DNA of 64,000 bases, from positions 2,418,001 through 2,482,000 of the forward strand of contig NZ_CP013417.1 in the NCBI RefSeq assembly GCF_001524445.2, read 5' to 3'. The position numbers and the translations under genes are program-made. This DNA is from Burkholderia savannae (GTDB taxonomy: Bacteria > Pseudomonadota > Gammaproteobacteria > Burkholderiales > Burkholderiaceae). The notes beneath the pieces were generated by a model. That model had not been told where the DNA came from. It made no database searches and saw only the letters and a program-made list of their open reading frames with translations. Positions 26,337-34,772 of the stretch are shown here, one piece after another. Each line of letters starts with the position of its first letter. Position 1 is the first letter of the stretch.

Positions 26337-27230
26337 CTATGCCAGCCAGGGCGTCGCCAATAGATCGGCCGAACCCTTCCAGACGTTGGTCGCGCCGTAG
26401 TTGTTCGCATCGGCGTTGAGGATCTTCCGGCCGCGCCCCTCATACATCGGCGGCACGACCAGGAGCGACGGTCGGATGCCGAGCGGGCGGCCGTTGTCGC
26501 CCTTCATGCTGGTCATTGCCTGGCGAGCGGCCTCGTAGCTGTCTTCGTTCAGCTCGTCCTGCGATGCATACGCGAGTTGCCAAAGTGCGAAGCCGACGTT
26601 GCAACGTGCGTCGACGCCGTAGCGGAGCGCGTTCGCCGAGAACACGACTTCGTCGGTTTCCTGGTCCATAGCCACGAAGTTGTACGGCTTGCGCTGCTGC
26701 AAGATGATCGGCTTGACGACGCGCGTCATATCAAGCAAATACCAGGTCGGGCCAGTGCCTGCCTTGAAGTTCGAGACGGAACCGACCGTGCCGTTTTCCT
26801 GCACGACCGGATGATCGGTATCGAAAAAATATTGACCGTCGTAGCAGGTTTTCGTCGCACCTTGCTTGAGCAAGCCGAACACCAGCTCGTCCGGATGCTG
26901 CTTCGCGTCGAGGCCGAGCTGCGCCATAGCCGGCTTGTAAATGCCGTAGGTATCGTCCTCGACCGTGGTGCGGCCGACTGTGACTGTGTTCTCAAACGAT
27001 TTGTTCTTGATCGAGAAATCGTGGGACGTCAGGTTCTGAAGAACACGGTCGCCGATCCACTCGCGAAAGCGTGTGGTCTGGCCGAGCCACGGATAGACTT
27101 CCTGCGAAGTGGTCGACGGCACTGGCATCGCCACGCGATTCCAGTCGGACGGCGCGCCGTCGAAGGCTTGCTGGAATACGGTGTTGTATCCCGTGAACAG
27201 GGCGCGCAGGTTGGCGCGGTTGATTTCCAT
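26337..27230 (-). CDS. major capsid protein (Mu gp34/T-like)
   Basis: Capsid subunit of 297 residues of the Mu-like T family. Identifying parts: MEINRANLRALFTGYNTVFQ at the start, VPSTTSQEVYPWLGQTTRFR EWIGDR (in two parts), and VFSANALRYGVDARCNVGFA. It lies directly after the putative decoration protein gene, with its own 44-bp leader. Confidence 0.93.
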   Translation of the reverse strand: MEINRANLRALFTGYNTVFQQAFDGAPSDWNRVAMPVPSTTSQEVYPWLGQTTRFREWIGDRVLQNLTSHDFSIKNKSFENTVTVGRTTVEDDTYGIYKPAMAQLGLDAKQHPDELVFGLLKQGATKTCYDGQYFFDTDHPVVQENGTVGSVSNFKAGTGPTWYLLDMTRVVKPIILQQRKPYNFVAMDQETDEVVFSANALRYGVDARCNVGFALWQLAYASQDELNEDSYEAARQAMTSMKGDNGRPLGIRPSLLVVPPMYEGRGRKILNADANNYGATNVWKGSADLLATPWLA

Positions 27231-27274
27231 GTGCTTTCCTTATGGAGTAGTCGATTGGGGTGTAGCGGATCGCG

Positions 27275-27685
27275 TTAGAACGCTATCCAGACGCCGCCCG
27301 GGTCGATGTCGACCACGGTGCCGGCGACCGAGCGCTTGCCGCCGCCGTCCGTCTTCGCGACGGTCTGGTCGTCGACGATGTACGCGGTCGAGCCGATGTC
27401 CTTCAGCGTGAGTTGATCAGCGCCGGCTGAATTCGCGACACGCCACTGGCCGCGCCGGATCGTCACGGTCTTCGCGCCGTCCGCGCCGGCCGTGTTGTCG
27501 ATCTGCTCCTGGACGATGCCCGCGCCCTTGAGCGTGGTCGATTCCGCGCCCTTGGTCGCGAAGCCGGTCGCCGTGTCGATCGCGGCGATCGCGCCGACAA
27601 AGAACAGCACGCCGCTCTTGGCCGGGTAGCTGAACAGCAGGCCGGCGCGATGGACGGTGTCGCGGTCGGCAGTCAATGCAGTCAT
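27275..27685 (-). CDS. putative capsid decoration/cement protein
   Basis: Protein of 136 residues between protease/scaffold and major capsid genes. It is rich in Thr, Ala and Gly with a beta-strand pattern (TVHRAGLLFSYPAKSGVLFF, VGAIAAIDTATGFATKGAES), as in small head-stabilising proteins encoded at this place in many Mu-like phages. Role inferred from position and composition only. Confidence 0.6.
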   Translation of the reverse strand: MTALTADRDTVHRAGLLFSYPAKSGVLFFVGAIAAIDTATGFATKGAESTTLKGAGIVQEQIDNTAGADGAKTVTIRRGQWRVANSAGADQLTLKDIGSTAYIVDDQTVAKTDGGGKRSVAGTVVDIDPGGVWIAF

Positions 27686-27727
27686 GTGAATCTCCTGGTG
27701 GAAGTGAAACGAGCGGCCACGCGACCG

Positions 27728-28288
27728 TCAGGCGGCCGGCTGCGACGTCTTGTAGGTCGCAGGGTCGAGGCCGAGCGCCTTACACACGGCGAGTTCTTCG
27801 GCCGACAGCGCGGCAGCGCCCGTTTTGTCATCGGCCGGCGGGTTGCCGCCCGTCTGCGTGCCGCCGAGCGCTTGGATCGGTTGAGCGGTCGAGATGAATT
27901 GCTTCAGCGCGGCGACGTTGCTCTTGCCCAGGTCGCGCGCCCAGCCTTCCTGCGCAGGCAGCAGGCGGCCGTTCTTCAGCGCGGCCGTCACCAGTTCCTC
28001 GACTTCGTTGCCGGCGAGCTTCGCGTTGGCCGCGTCGAGCTGCGTGCGCAGGTCGGTCATGACCGCGATCGGCACGAAGCGCGCCGGGTCGGCCTGGTTT
28101 GCCGTGAGCGTGGCGATCTGGCTGCGCTGCGCGTCGAGCAACGCCGGCAGGTTGGCGCTCGCGGCCGCGACGCCCTGGCCGCCGGACAGCGATTCGATCA
28201 GCTTCTTGAGCTGGGCCGTGACGTCATCGGCGGTCGCGCCGACCGGCATGTTCAGCAGCCAGCGCAGTTGTTCCAGGAGTTCTTCCAT
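27728..28288 (-). CDS. nested scaffold protein (Mu Z-like) from an internal start
   Basis: Inside the protease gene an in-frame ATG (Met184, MEELLEQLRWLLNMPVG) is preceded by GAGG at eight bases, so an independent 186-residue product is likely. In Mu the scaffold Z is made from such an internal start within I. The product is helical with a long central coiled region, as a scaffold should be. Confidence 0.65.
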   Translation of the reverse strand: MEELLEQLRWLLNMPVGATADDVTAQLKKLIESLSGGQGVAAASANLPALLDAQRSQIATLTANQADPARFVPIAVMTDLRTQLDAANAKLAGNEVEELVTAALKNGRLLPAQEGWARDLGKSNVAALKQFISTAQPIQALGGTQTGGNPPADDKTGAAALSAEELAVCKALGLDPATYKTSQPAA

Positions 28289-28837
28289 ATTGGGAACCTC
28301 GGTAGGTAGGACAGTGGAAAGCGCCGCGTGCGCGGCGGAGTCGAATGCGTGCATCGCCGCCGAGCAGGCAGCCGTGAGCTGCACCTCGTCGAGACAGTCG
28401 AGCGCGGGGTCGTTGGTCAGCGCCGCATTGAGCAGCGCGGTCACGTTGCCCGCCTTGTCAAAGGCGAACACGGGAGAGATGTAGGCGTATTCGTCGGCGT
28501 CGAGCATCAAGGAAGCGCGAGCGGTCCATTTGACGTCGGTCGCGTACAGACCATCGCCTTCACGCCATTCCAGCGTCTTGAACCACGCGGCGGCCGGCGC
28601 GGGCTGGCCGTTCGTCGCCGCGTTCAGCGTCTGGTGCTCATAGTCGATCACATAGCGGGTCTGGCGCGCGCTGGCCGCCGCGATGAGGCGTTCCGCGCCA
28701 GCCGCATCGAGCCGCCACGCTGCGCATTGGGTCGGCCGGCCGTCCCGCGCACGGAACTCGCCGGCCGGCAGCAGCTTGAGCGTCGTGCCGGTGGATTGGA
28801 TTTGCGCCGAAAGCGCCGCGATGAAGAAAGTAGCCAT
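27728..28837 (-). CDS. prohead protease (Mu gp32/I-like) with C-terminal scaffold
   Basis: Protease-scaffold of 369 residues. The N-terminal protease domain shows LLPAGEFRARDGRPTQCAAW, the conserved YVIDYEHQTLNA (His of the active site) and EYAYISPVFAFDKAGNV followed by LLNAALTNDPAL (Ser/Thr region), all typical of Mu I-type proteases. From residue 184 on the sequence is a helical, Ala/Gln-rich scaffold that can also be made alone from an internal start. The ATG at 28837 is the first that keeps the protease domain whole; its ribosome site is weak. Confidence 0.87.
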   Translation of the reverse strand: MATFFIAALSAQIQSTGTTLKLLPAGEFRARDGRPTQCAAWRLDAAGAERLIAAASARQTRYVIDYEHQTLNAATNGQPAPAAAWFKTLEWREGDGLYATDVKWTARASLMLDADEYAYISPVFAFDKAGNVTALLNAALTNDPALDCLDEVQLTAACSAAMHAFDSAAHAALSTVLPTEVPNMEELLEQLRWLLNMPVGATADDVTAQLKKLIESLSGGQGVAAASANLPALLDAQRSQIATLTANQADPARFVPIAVMTDLRTQLDAANAKLAGNEVEELVTAALKNGRLLPAQEGWARDLGKSNVAALKQFISTAQPIQALGGTQTGGNPPADDKTGAAALSAEELAVCKALGLDPATYKTSQPAA

Positions 28838-29154
28838 GCCGCCATGGTGGCGGCCAGTAGCGGGCCTGACGAGCTGGCAGAGGTCAGTTGGGCCTGCCGT
28901 CATCCGCCACGAGGGGGCCGCTATACTGCGCGCATGGAAAAAATCTCATGCGCCGGGCGTATCTCGCACTGGCGATTTTCGGTTTTCCCGAGCCCGAACA
29001 GTTTTTCTCAACACCCTCCCGATAAGAAATCGTTTTTAACGGGGGGTTTAAACAACGTGGCGGGCTTCGCCAGTCCTGACCTATACCTCGGCAACCCCAC
29101 AGTATCCCAGCGGCTTCTAGGCCCTAATTTTCCATTTCGGCCTTTTGCCGCCGC
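28838..29154. other. central non-coding gap between I and G; candidate strong gyrase site
   Basis: This 317-bp stretch has no supportable gene on the coding strand although everything around it is tightly packed. It lies in the same place as the Mu strong gyrase site (between G and I) and about 140 bp from the exact centre of the IS-free prophage. It contains T-tracts at 28976-28979, 28983-28986, 29002-29006 and 29033-29037; the last three are spaced by 20 and 31 bases, that is whole helical turns, as in bent DNA. A minus-strand box GTATAG (28926-28921) might be the promoter of the protease gene. Confidence 0.5.
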
Positions 29155-29739
29155 TCAAGCGTCGAACAGCCGTCGCAGGTACGCAGTGACCTCCGACTCG
29201 ATCCCGATATTGTCCGCCTCGGTCAGCACGAAGAACGGACGCGCCGGAATCTTGATCGTCCAGCCCTGGCTGCGGGTCCATTTCACGATCTTGACCTGCT
29301 TGTGGCCGTTCTTCGCGAACACGGCCAGGTGCGGGTGGTTCGCTTGGCGCATGATCATGCCGTCGCGGCCCTTGCGCAATCTAACGTAGCCGGACATGGG
29401 ATGGCGCTGGATCGTGCCGCCGAACTGGTGGATCGCCGCGTATACGACATTAGTGCCGACGCGGGCGGACGTGGCGTCGTGCGTCGACGTGACGCTCGAC
29501 GCGAGTCGGCCCGAGCGCTGCAGAATCTTGCCAGTGCCGGCTTCCTCGCGGCGGCGCTTGAGCGTCTTCGGACTCAACCCGAGCCACTTCGGCCGCCCCT
29601 GTTGCGCGAAATTCTCTTCGACTGCGTCGAGCATCAGCGCGGCGATCAGCGACGTGATCGGCGAGGCATCCTGCATCAGCGCGTACACCCGCGCCATCGC
29701 CGCCTCGTACTGCGTGTCATCGACCTGGGTTTCAATCAT
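29155..29739 (-). CDS. virion morphogenesis protein (Mu gp31/G-like)
   Basis: Protein of 194 residues of the phage virion morphogenesis family (tail completion or head-tail joining). Recognised by AALMLDAVEENFAQQGRPKW followed by LGLSPKTLKRRREE, and by VGTNVVYAAIHQFGGTIQ. It is read after F with a 100-bp gap containing a plus-strand hairpin. Confidence 0.88.
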   Translation of the reverse strand: MIETQVDDTQYEAAMARVYALMQDASPITSLIAALMLDAVEENFAQQGRPKWLGLSPKTLKRRREEAGTGKILQRSGRLASSVTSTHDATSARVGTNVVYAAIHQFGGTIQRHPMSGYVRLRKGRDGMIMRQANHPHLAVFAKNGHKQVKIVKWTRSQGWTIKIPARPFFVLTEADNIGIESEVTAYLRRLFDA

Positions 29740-29743
29740 CGGC

Positions 29744-29842
29744 TATACTCTGTTGATACCGATTGCAGTCGCACAAGCTTCCGACTGACGCGACCAAAGG
29801 AACTGCACGGTGGCCCGCGACGAGTCGGCGTCGCGGGCTTTT
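29744..29842 (+). ncRNA. possible small plus-strand transcript
   Basis: A -10-like TATACT at 29744-29749 on the plus strand is followed 64 bases later by an intrinsic-terminator shape: stem GCCCGCGAC/GTCGCGGGC (29813-29821 with 29830-29838) and TTTTC. That gives a potential transcript of about 85 bases antisense to nothing coding, between G and F. No -35 box is evident. The same hairpin read on the minus strand has no T-run. Confidence 0.25.
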
Positions 29843-31156
29843 CTATTTGCGGTACGCCAGAAAACCGTCACGCTGCTTCTCTATATAGCGACGGCGCGCT
29901 TCCTCGCCGCGCTCGACGTTCGCCATCATGGCCGTCGACCCGGCCCAGCCGTCCTGACCCAGCTCGAAGACGCTCAGACCGTATTGCGCGCCAGCCTGGC
30001 CGTCGATCAACCAGGACTTGATGTAGCGCCGTTTGAGCAACCACGTCCCGGGCTGCGCGCGACTCTCTTCCCACCGCAGCCATACCTCGTCCGGTTCCTG
30101 GATCGCCCGCGCGAGCAGCGACATATACGCGCCGCGCCCATCCTTGTCCGCCTTCCAGCTTCCGTCGCCGGCCTGGAACAGATCCTCCGAGATCGTGACG
30201 GCCGAGCGCGTGACGTCCTTGAATACCGTCGACTCGCCGAGCTGCAGGCCGAACTCCCGCAGGAACGCCTGCGCGTATTGCTGCGGGGGAAGGCCGGCCG
30301 GCAGCATGGTCGACGCCGGCACCGGGGTCGGCGTCGGCAACGTCGGCAGCTCGACGCCGGACGGGAAGGTGCGCGGCAAGCTGTCGGACGGCGGCGGTGT
30401 GAACGGCTTCATCCACTGCGCGCCGGGGTTCGAGCTGAAACCCGGGTCCGGCAGCAGCTTCTGACCGGTGGCCGGGTCTTTATAGGCGAGCGCGGGCTGC
30501 TTCACGCCCGAGCGATCGACAATCTCGACCTCGACGATGTTCCCCGTGCTGTCGCGTACCGGGATACCGTTCTGTTCGACATACGCGCGCGTGCGGGTCC
30601 GCACGCGGCATCGGCACCGGTAGCCGTTCGGCGGATAGAACGTCAGCCAGAACGGATCGTCGTACCGGTAGATCGCGCCGGCGAGCGCGCGGTGCGCCGG
30701 CCGCGTGCGGCTGTCGAGCACCGCGACGTACTCCCAATACGGATGCGTGTCGACCTGCTCGAGCTGCGTTGCGTAGCGGCCGGCCATGTAGGCCGACTGC
30801 ATGTTGGTCTGGAAGATCGTCTGCAGGCGACGGGGCGTGAGCCGCTTGCCCTCGATCTCGCCAGTGTCCGGGTCGACTATTACGCCCTGGCCGAGCCAGC
30901 CCTTACGCTCCAGGACCGGCGAGAGCTGCCGTTTAAACTCGTCGAACGTCGTGCCCTTTTTTAACGACGTCGTGAGCGCCTGGCGAATGTCCTGCAGCAC
31001 GTCGACCTTCATCACGCCGGCAACCGTGAACGCCTTCGCGTGCGCCTCGGCGGCGACGTCCTGCCAGCGGAATCCGATCTGGTAGCCCTTCGACTCGAAG
31101 TAGGCGATCGCTTTCTCCGGTTCGAGGCCGATCGCGTAGGCCAGATCAACCGCCAT
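29843..31156 (-). CDS. Mu F-like head morphogenesis protein with C-terminal nuclease-like domain
   Basis: Minor head protein of 437 residues. The first 230 residues are the phage Mu F/SPP1 gp7 domain: RLTPRRLQTIFQTNMQSAYM, then LDSRTRPAHRALAG and the Cys-containing NGYRCRCRVRTRT. After a proline-rich linker (LPTPTPVPASTM) comes a second domain of about 120 residues, including LARAIQEPDEVWLRWEESRA and LLKRRYIKSWLIDG, which resembles the PBECR2 nuclease-like fold often fused to F in Mu-like phages. The domain may be injected or act during infection; activity is not proven. It overlaps the portal gene by 11 bases. Confidence 0.85.
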   Translation of the reverse strand: MAVDLAYAIGLEPEKAIAYFESKGYQIGFRWQDVAAEAHAKAFTVAGVMKVDVLQDIRQALTTSLKKGTTFDEFKRQLSPVLERKGWLGQGVIVDPDTGEIEGKRLTPRRLQTIFQTNMQSAYMAGRYATQLEQVDTHPYWEYVAVLDSRTRPAHRALAGAIYRYDDPFWLTFYPPNGYRCRCRVRTRTRAYVEQNGIPVRDSTGNIVEVEIVDRSGVKQPALAYKDPATGQKLLPDPGFSSNPGAQWMKPFTPPPSDSLPRTFPSGVELPTLPTPTPVPASTMLPAGLPPQQYAQAFLREFGLQLGESTVFKDVTRSAVTISEDLFQAGDGSWKADKDGRGAYMSLLARAIQEPDEVWLRWEESRAQPGTWLLKRRYIKSWLIDGQAGAQYGLSVFELGQDGWAGSTAMMANVERGEEARRRYIEKQRDGFLAYRK

Positions 31157-32735
31157 TCAGCCGCCCCCACACGTCGGCCACGAAGATGCAGCGCGCGAGC
31201 AGCTCCTGCATCGCCGTATCGTCCATGTCCGGCTGCGCTTCGAGCAGCATCTCGATCGCCTCGTCAGGCGTCGCGCCCCGACGTAGCGCCGCGATCGCCG
31301 GTCCGAGCGTGGCGCGCAGCGCCTCGGTGATCGCGTCGGCCGGCAGCGCGGCGATCGTCTGATCCAGTTCGTCCTGATCGGGATAGACGATCTCGCCGGC
31401 TGCGTTGCGCAGCACGGCGCGATACCGCATCTTCGCGGTACGCGGCAGCTCGTCGACACGTTCCTCGGGCGGCAGCGCCATCTGCGGCTTCGGCACCGTG
31501 AGGATGTCCTCGCCGTCCTTCGGCTCCGGGATCATGAGCTTGTCCTGCGCCCACTGGCGGCCGATTTTCATTCCGGCTCCGACGAACTTCGGAATCGCAT
31601 CGGCATACAGCGCCAAGTCCGCAGGGTCGCGGGTGTCGAATTCGAAACGCGGGCAGCGGCGTGGGTCGGATGCGCCGAAGTTCAGCGCCGACAGCATGTA
31701 ACAGAGGCTCGTGAGCGTGCGCTGCGCCTGGCGGGCATCCGACGTCAACAGATCCTGCCGCACCTCGTTGTGCGTCTTGCCGAGCGCGTTCGTGGACGTC
31801 TTGCCGTCGGCCTGCGACGTAAGCGTGCCACCGAGGATCGCCTTCGACACGCTCTTCTCGCACCAGTTGATCATCGCCTCGAACGGGTCTTTCGTGCCGT
31901 CAGCGGCTTCCTTGAACTCGATCAGCATTCCCTCCGGGATGATGCCGGCCGCGTTGTGGCCGATCTCGGCGACCGCGCGCAGCAGCGTGGCTTTCTCTTC
32001 CTTCGTCGAACCGGGCGGATACTTGCCGACGCGCAGCGGCAGACCGTAGATTTCGAGGAACTCGGCGAGGTCCGACACGGCATAGGTCTTGAACAGGTAC
32101 GGCCATGCCAACACGCGGTGCAGACCTGCGCGGGTCAGATACCCACTCTTCGCGCGATGCTTGTGCACGAGCCATCCGAACGGCCAGAGCGGTTGGCCGT
32201 CCGACGAGTTGTCACGCAGACGCAGATCGTTGCCGTCGTACAGCGGCGTGCGGAACCAGCGCTGCGGCCGGTGAGTAAGCGTTTTCGGGAGCCATACCTT
32301 CTCGACCTGGTGCCACTCGATCTCCTGCGCCGAGAAACCGTGGCCGACCGCGTCCATCAGATCGAATAGCACGTCGTCGAAGTTGGCGATGTCGGTGAAC
32401 CACTCATCCAACTGCGCGGTTTGCTTTTTCTCTTCGGCGCTGGCATTCGCGGGTGCGACGATGTTCCAGTCGAGCGTGAGCAGCGCGCGCTTGCGCTTGC
32501 TCATCTCGGCGAACAGGTGCGCGTCGCGTTCCTCCATGTCGACGAACAGATCGGACTGCGCCATCAGGTCGCCGTACTCGGCGGCTTCCAGGATCGAATG
32601 CAGCTTCTTCGGCGTGAGGCCTCGCGACGGATGCTGCGCAAAATCGCGCGTGATCCAGCCGAGCTTCGACGTCTGCGGCTCGGACAGCACCTCGCGCTGG
32701 ATCGGCTGTCCGTACATATCAAGAATTTGAGCCAT
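31146..32735 (-). CDS. portal protein (Mu gp29-like, DUF935)
   Basis: Portal of 529 residues through which DNA enters and leaves the head. DUF935 signatures: GLTPKKLHSILEAAEYGDL, ADLFVDMEERDAHLFAEMSK-like stretch (here QSDLFVDMEERDAHLFAEMS), and WVPKT-type domain with FSAQEIEWHQVEKVWLPKTL. The start ATG 32735 has GAGGA at a proper distance; an in-frame TTG at 32750 overlaps the terminase stop and is less likely. Confidence 0.92.
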   Translation of the reverse strand: MAQILDMYGQPIQREVLSEPQTSKLGWITRDFAQHPSRGLTPKKLHSILEAAEYGDLMAQSDLFVDMEERDAHLFAEMSKRKRALLTLDWNIVAPANASAEEKKQTAQLDEWFTDIANFDDVLFDLMDAVGHGFSAQEIEWHQVEKVWLPKTLTHRPQRWFRTPLYDGNDLRLRDNSSDGQPLWPFGWLVHKHRAKSGYLTRAGLHRVLAWPYLFKTYAVSDLAEFLEIYGLPLRVGKYPPGSTKEEKATLLRAVAEIGHNAAGIIPEGMLIEFKEAADGTKDPFEAMINWCEKSVSKAILGGTLTSQADGKTSTNALGKTHNEVRQDLLTSDARQAQRTLTSLCYMLSALNFGASDPRRCPRFEFDTRDPADLALYADAIPKFVGAGMKIGRQWAQDKLMIPEPKDGEDILTVPKPQMALPPEERVDELPRTAKMRYRAVLRNAAGEIVYPDQDELDQTIAALPADAITEALRATLGPAIAALRRGATPDEAIEMLLEAQPDMDDTAMQELLARCIFVADVWGRLNGG

Positions 32736-32746
32736 GTTCAGTTTCC

Positions 32747-34534
32747 TCAATAGCCGCGCCGGCTCGACAGCGGATAGTCATAGTCGTCGTCATCGTGATC
32801 GGCACCGCGCTCGATCGGCCGGGACGTGACCGCCTCGTAACCGTCCGTGATGCCGTAGCCGCGCGACTGCGCGATCATCCAAAGAATGTGCAGCGCGGTC
32901 AGGCCGTCGAAGTGGTGATGGCCCTGCGGCTCCGGCCATTCATCCAGCTCGGCGAGCAGCGCAGTTTGCGTCGCGTGGAACAAAATCGATGGCGTAATGC
33001 GATCCGTGACGAACGGCTCCAATGAATCGATCCGCAACTCGGGTGCGACGCTCGCCGTGACGCCGACGAGCGGTAACGGCACGCCGGCCCGCAATGCGGC
33101 CTTGATCAGATCCTGTCGCGCCCATTCATACGCATTGTTGTTTTCGAAGCCGAACGCGCGGCACCGGAATTCACGTTGAACCTTGATCAGGTCAGCTTCG
33201 AGCTTCGACGGCACGCGGCGCTTGATCTCCGCGTGGATGACATGCAGCTTGCGACTGACGATGTCCAGACCGCCGACCAAGATCGCGGACGGGTCCGACT
33301 TCCTGCCTTGCCCCATCGATGGATCGCACGCGCCGAACATCAACCAGGACTGCAATCGCTGCACCCAGAACGTGATGTGACCGAACACCTTGTCTTCCTC
33401 GGTGCGCGGATCGCCCTGCATCTCGGTCGCGAACGCGCGCGGCGATTTCGCACGCTGACGCATCAGATAGAACAGCGTGCGCACCGATGGCCACGACGTG
33501 ACGGCGCCAGCGTCCATCTCGGCCCGGTGTTCCAGGTAGAACTGATACGATGGCAGATCGGTGTCGGCGATCGCCTCACCACGCGCGGCGGCCTCTTCGA
33601 TCGCCGGCTTGTCGTCGTTCAGCATCAGCGCTTCGCACTGCTGCCACAGATCCATGTTCGTCGGCATCTGCGCGATCGCGCGGAAATGATGGACGATATG
33701 GCCGATGGTGCGCTTCGCGCGCGAGATCGGATCATCCTTGTCCAGCACCGTGCCGACGCCGATGTATTTCACGCTGCCGTCCGGCGGGCCGAGGTAGTCG
33801 ATCGCCTTTTCCAGCCACGTCCAGCGGTTCTGGCGCTCGGTCGGACTCTTCGCCTCGGCGTCGGTGATCAGATCATCGCCCATCAGCACCTTCGGCCGGC
33901 TGGCACCGTGGAACGTCCCGCGAATCGCTTGCTCGGCACCGAACGGCTCGACCTTGACGCCGTTCTTCGTGACGAACTCGCCGACCTTCCACATTGGTCC
34001 CTTGCCGCACACCTCGGGGAAGTCGAGCTGAAGCGCTGCGTTAGCGGTCAGCTCGGTTTTAACCACTTCGAGCAGCTTCGTCGGCAGCGATGTTTCCGCG
34101 CCGAGCAGGATGACGTAGTCGAGGAACGACGGCAGCGCGTCCGTCCATCCGACTTCGCGCCGGATTTCCTCGCGCTGCAACAGCCCCTGTACGATGATGT
34201 AGACAGGGCCGATCTTCGTGCACATCGACGACTTCGCCTCGCCGCGCGGTGCGACCCACCATTCACGCGTGCCGCCAGGCTGGCGCAGCAGCTTCGGGAA
34301 TCGCCCGCAGAAGTGCGCCTGGAACAGCGACGGCGTGCCGCGAATGTGATGCGGGAAATACGTGTACGCGAAGAACTGATAGTCGCCGTCGACGAGTACG
34401 CGTCGACGGCGTTCCAGGCGCGCAGCCGGCGACGGATCGAGGCCCGTTGCATGGGCCTCGATGTCGCGCCGCAGCTCGGCCTGCAGCTCGGCGATTTCCT
34501 TGTGGAAATCCTTCTCAGTGAACTTCTGGACCAT
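32747..34534 (-). CDS. terminase large subunit (Mu gp28-like)
   Basis: DNA packaging ATPase-nuclease of 595 residues. Walker A is replaced by the APRGEAKSS form near residue 95 (WWVAPRGEAKSSMCTKIGP), Walker B by VLMGDDLI, and the nuclease domain begins at FGACDPSMGQGRKSDPSAIL with its first Asp, later FGFENNNAYEW and HHHFDGLTAL. In Mu the enzyme packages by headful starting near the left end. ATG 34534 overlaps the TAA of the small gene upstream (TAATG). Confidence 0.93.
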   Translation of the reverse strand: MVQKFTEKDFHKEIAELQAELRRDIEAHATGLDPSPAARLERRRRVLVDGDYQFFAYTYFPHHIRGTPSLFQAHFCGRFPKLLRQPGGTREWWVAPRGEAKSSMCTKIGPVYIIVQGLLQREEIRREVGWTDALPSFLDYVILLGAETSLPTKLLEVVKTELTANAALQLDFPEVCGKGPMWKVGEFVTKNGVKVEPFGAEQAIRGTFHGASRPKVLMGDDLITDAEAKSPTERQNRWTWLEKAIDYLGPPDGSVKYIGVGTVLDKDDPISRAKRTIGHIVHHFRAIAQMPTNMDLWQQCEALMLNDDKPAIEEAAARGEAIADTDLPSYQFYLEHRAEMDAGAVTSWPSVRTLFYLMRQRAKSPRAFATEMQGDPRTEEDKVFGHITFWVQRLQSWLMFGACDPSMGQGRKSDPSAILVGGLDIVSRKLHVIHAEIKRRVPSKLEADLIKVQREFRCRAFGFENNNAYEWARQDLIKAALRAGVPLPLVGVTASVAPELRIDSLEPFVTDRITPSILFHATQTALLAELDEWPEPQGHHHFDGLTALHILWMIAQSRGYGITDGYEAVTSRPIERGADHDDDDYDYPLSSRRGY

Positions 34535-34761
34535 TACGCAAACGTGGTCGGACGGGCGATTGCGCGGATCATGGCGCTGCAACCTCGCTGCATGTCGGTC
34601 TTTGCAATCCCGAGCCAGTGCTTATCGATGTCAGGCTGCTGCTCCAACACGTCGAATAGCTCGCCGAGCTGACTGCCCATTGTCTTGATGTGGTTGATTG
34701 CCTCGATCTCGGTAGCTGAAAGATCGCGGTATCCCGTGATCATGCGATGCTGGTTTTCCAT
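34534..34761 (-). CDS. Acb2/Tad1-like protein, putative anti-CBASS cyclic nucleotide sponge
   Basis: Small protein of 75 residues. The core GYRDLSATEIEAINHIKTMG, then a GELFDVLE helix, WLGIAKTDMQRGCSAMIRAI and ARPTTF at the end match the pattern I know for the Acb2 hairpin family: an N-terminal GYRxLS motif, two long helices and a C-terminal ARPxxF. Acb2 proteins of Pseudomonas phages form hexamers that bind the cyclic di- and trinucleotides made by CBASS and so stop effector activation. The gene sits between the two terminase subunits, is coupled to the large-subunit gene (TAATG), and would be made late with structural proteins. Identity is by pattern and memory, not by search; a structural or packaging role remains possible. 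Confidence 0.72.
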   Translation of the reverse strand: MENQHRMITGYRDLSATEIEAINHIKTMGSQLGELFDVLEQQPDIDKHWLGIAKTDMQRGCSAMIRAIARPTTFA

Positions 34762-34772
34762 GCGACGCTCCT

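Noticed and set aside
28948..29025. 25-codon plus-strand frame in the central gap (MRRAYLALAIFGFPEPEQ...)
   Set aside because: It has a TATACT box upstream and a hydrophobic start, but no ribosome site, and lies in the region better explained as a non-coding gyrase or promoter segment. Kept only as a possibility.
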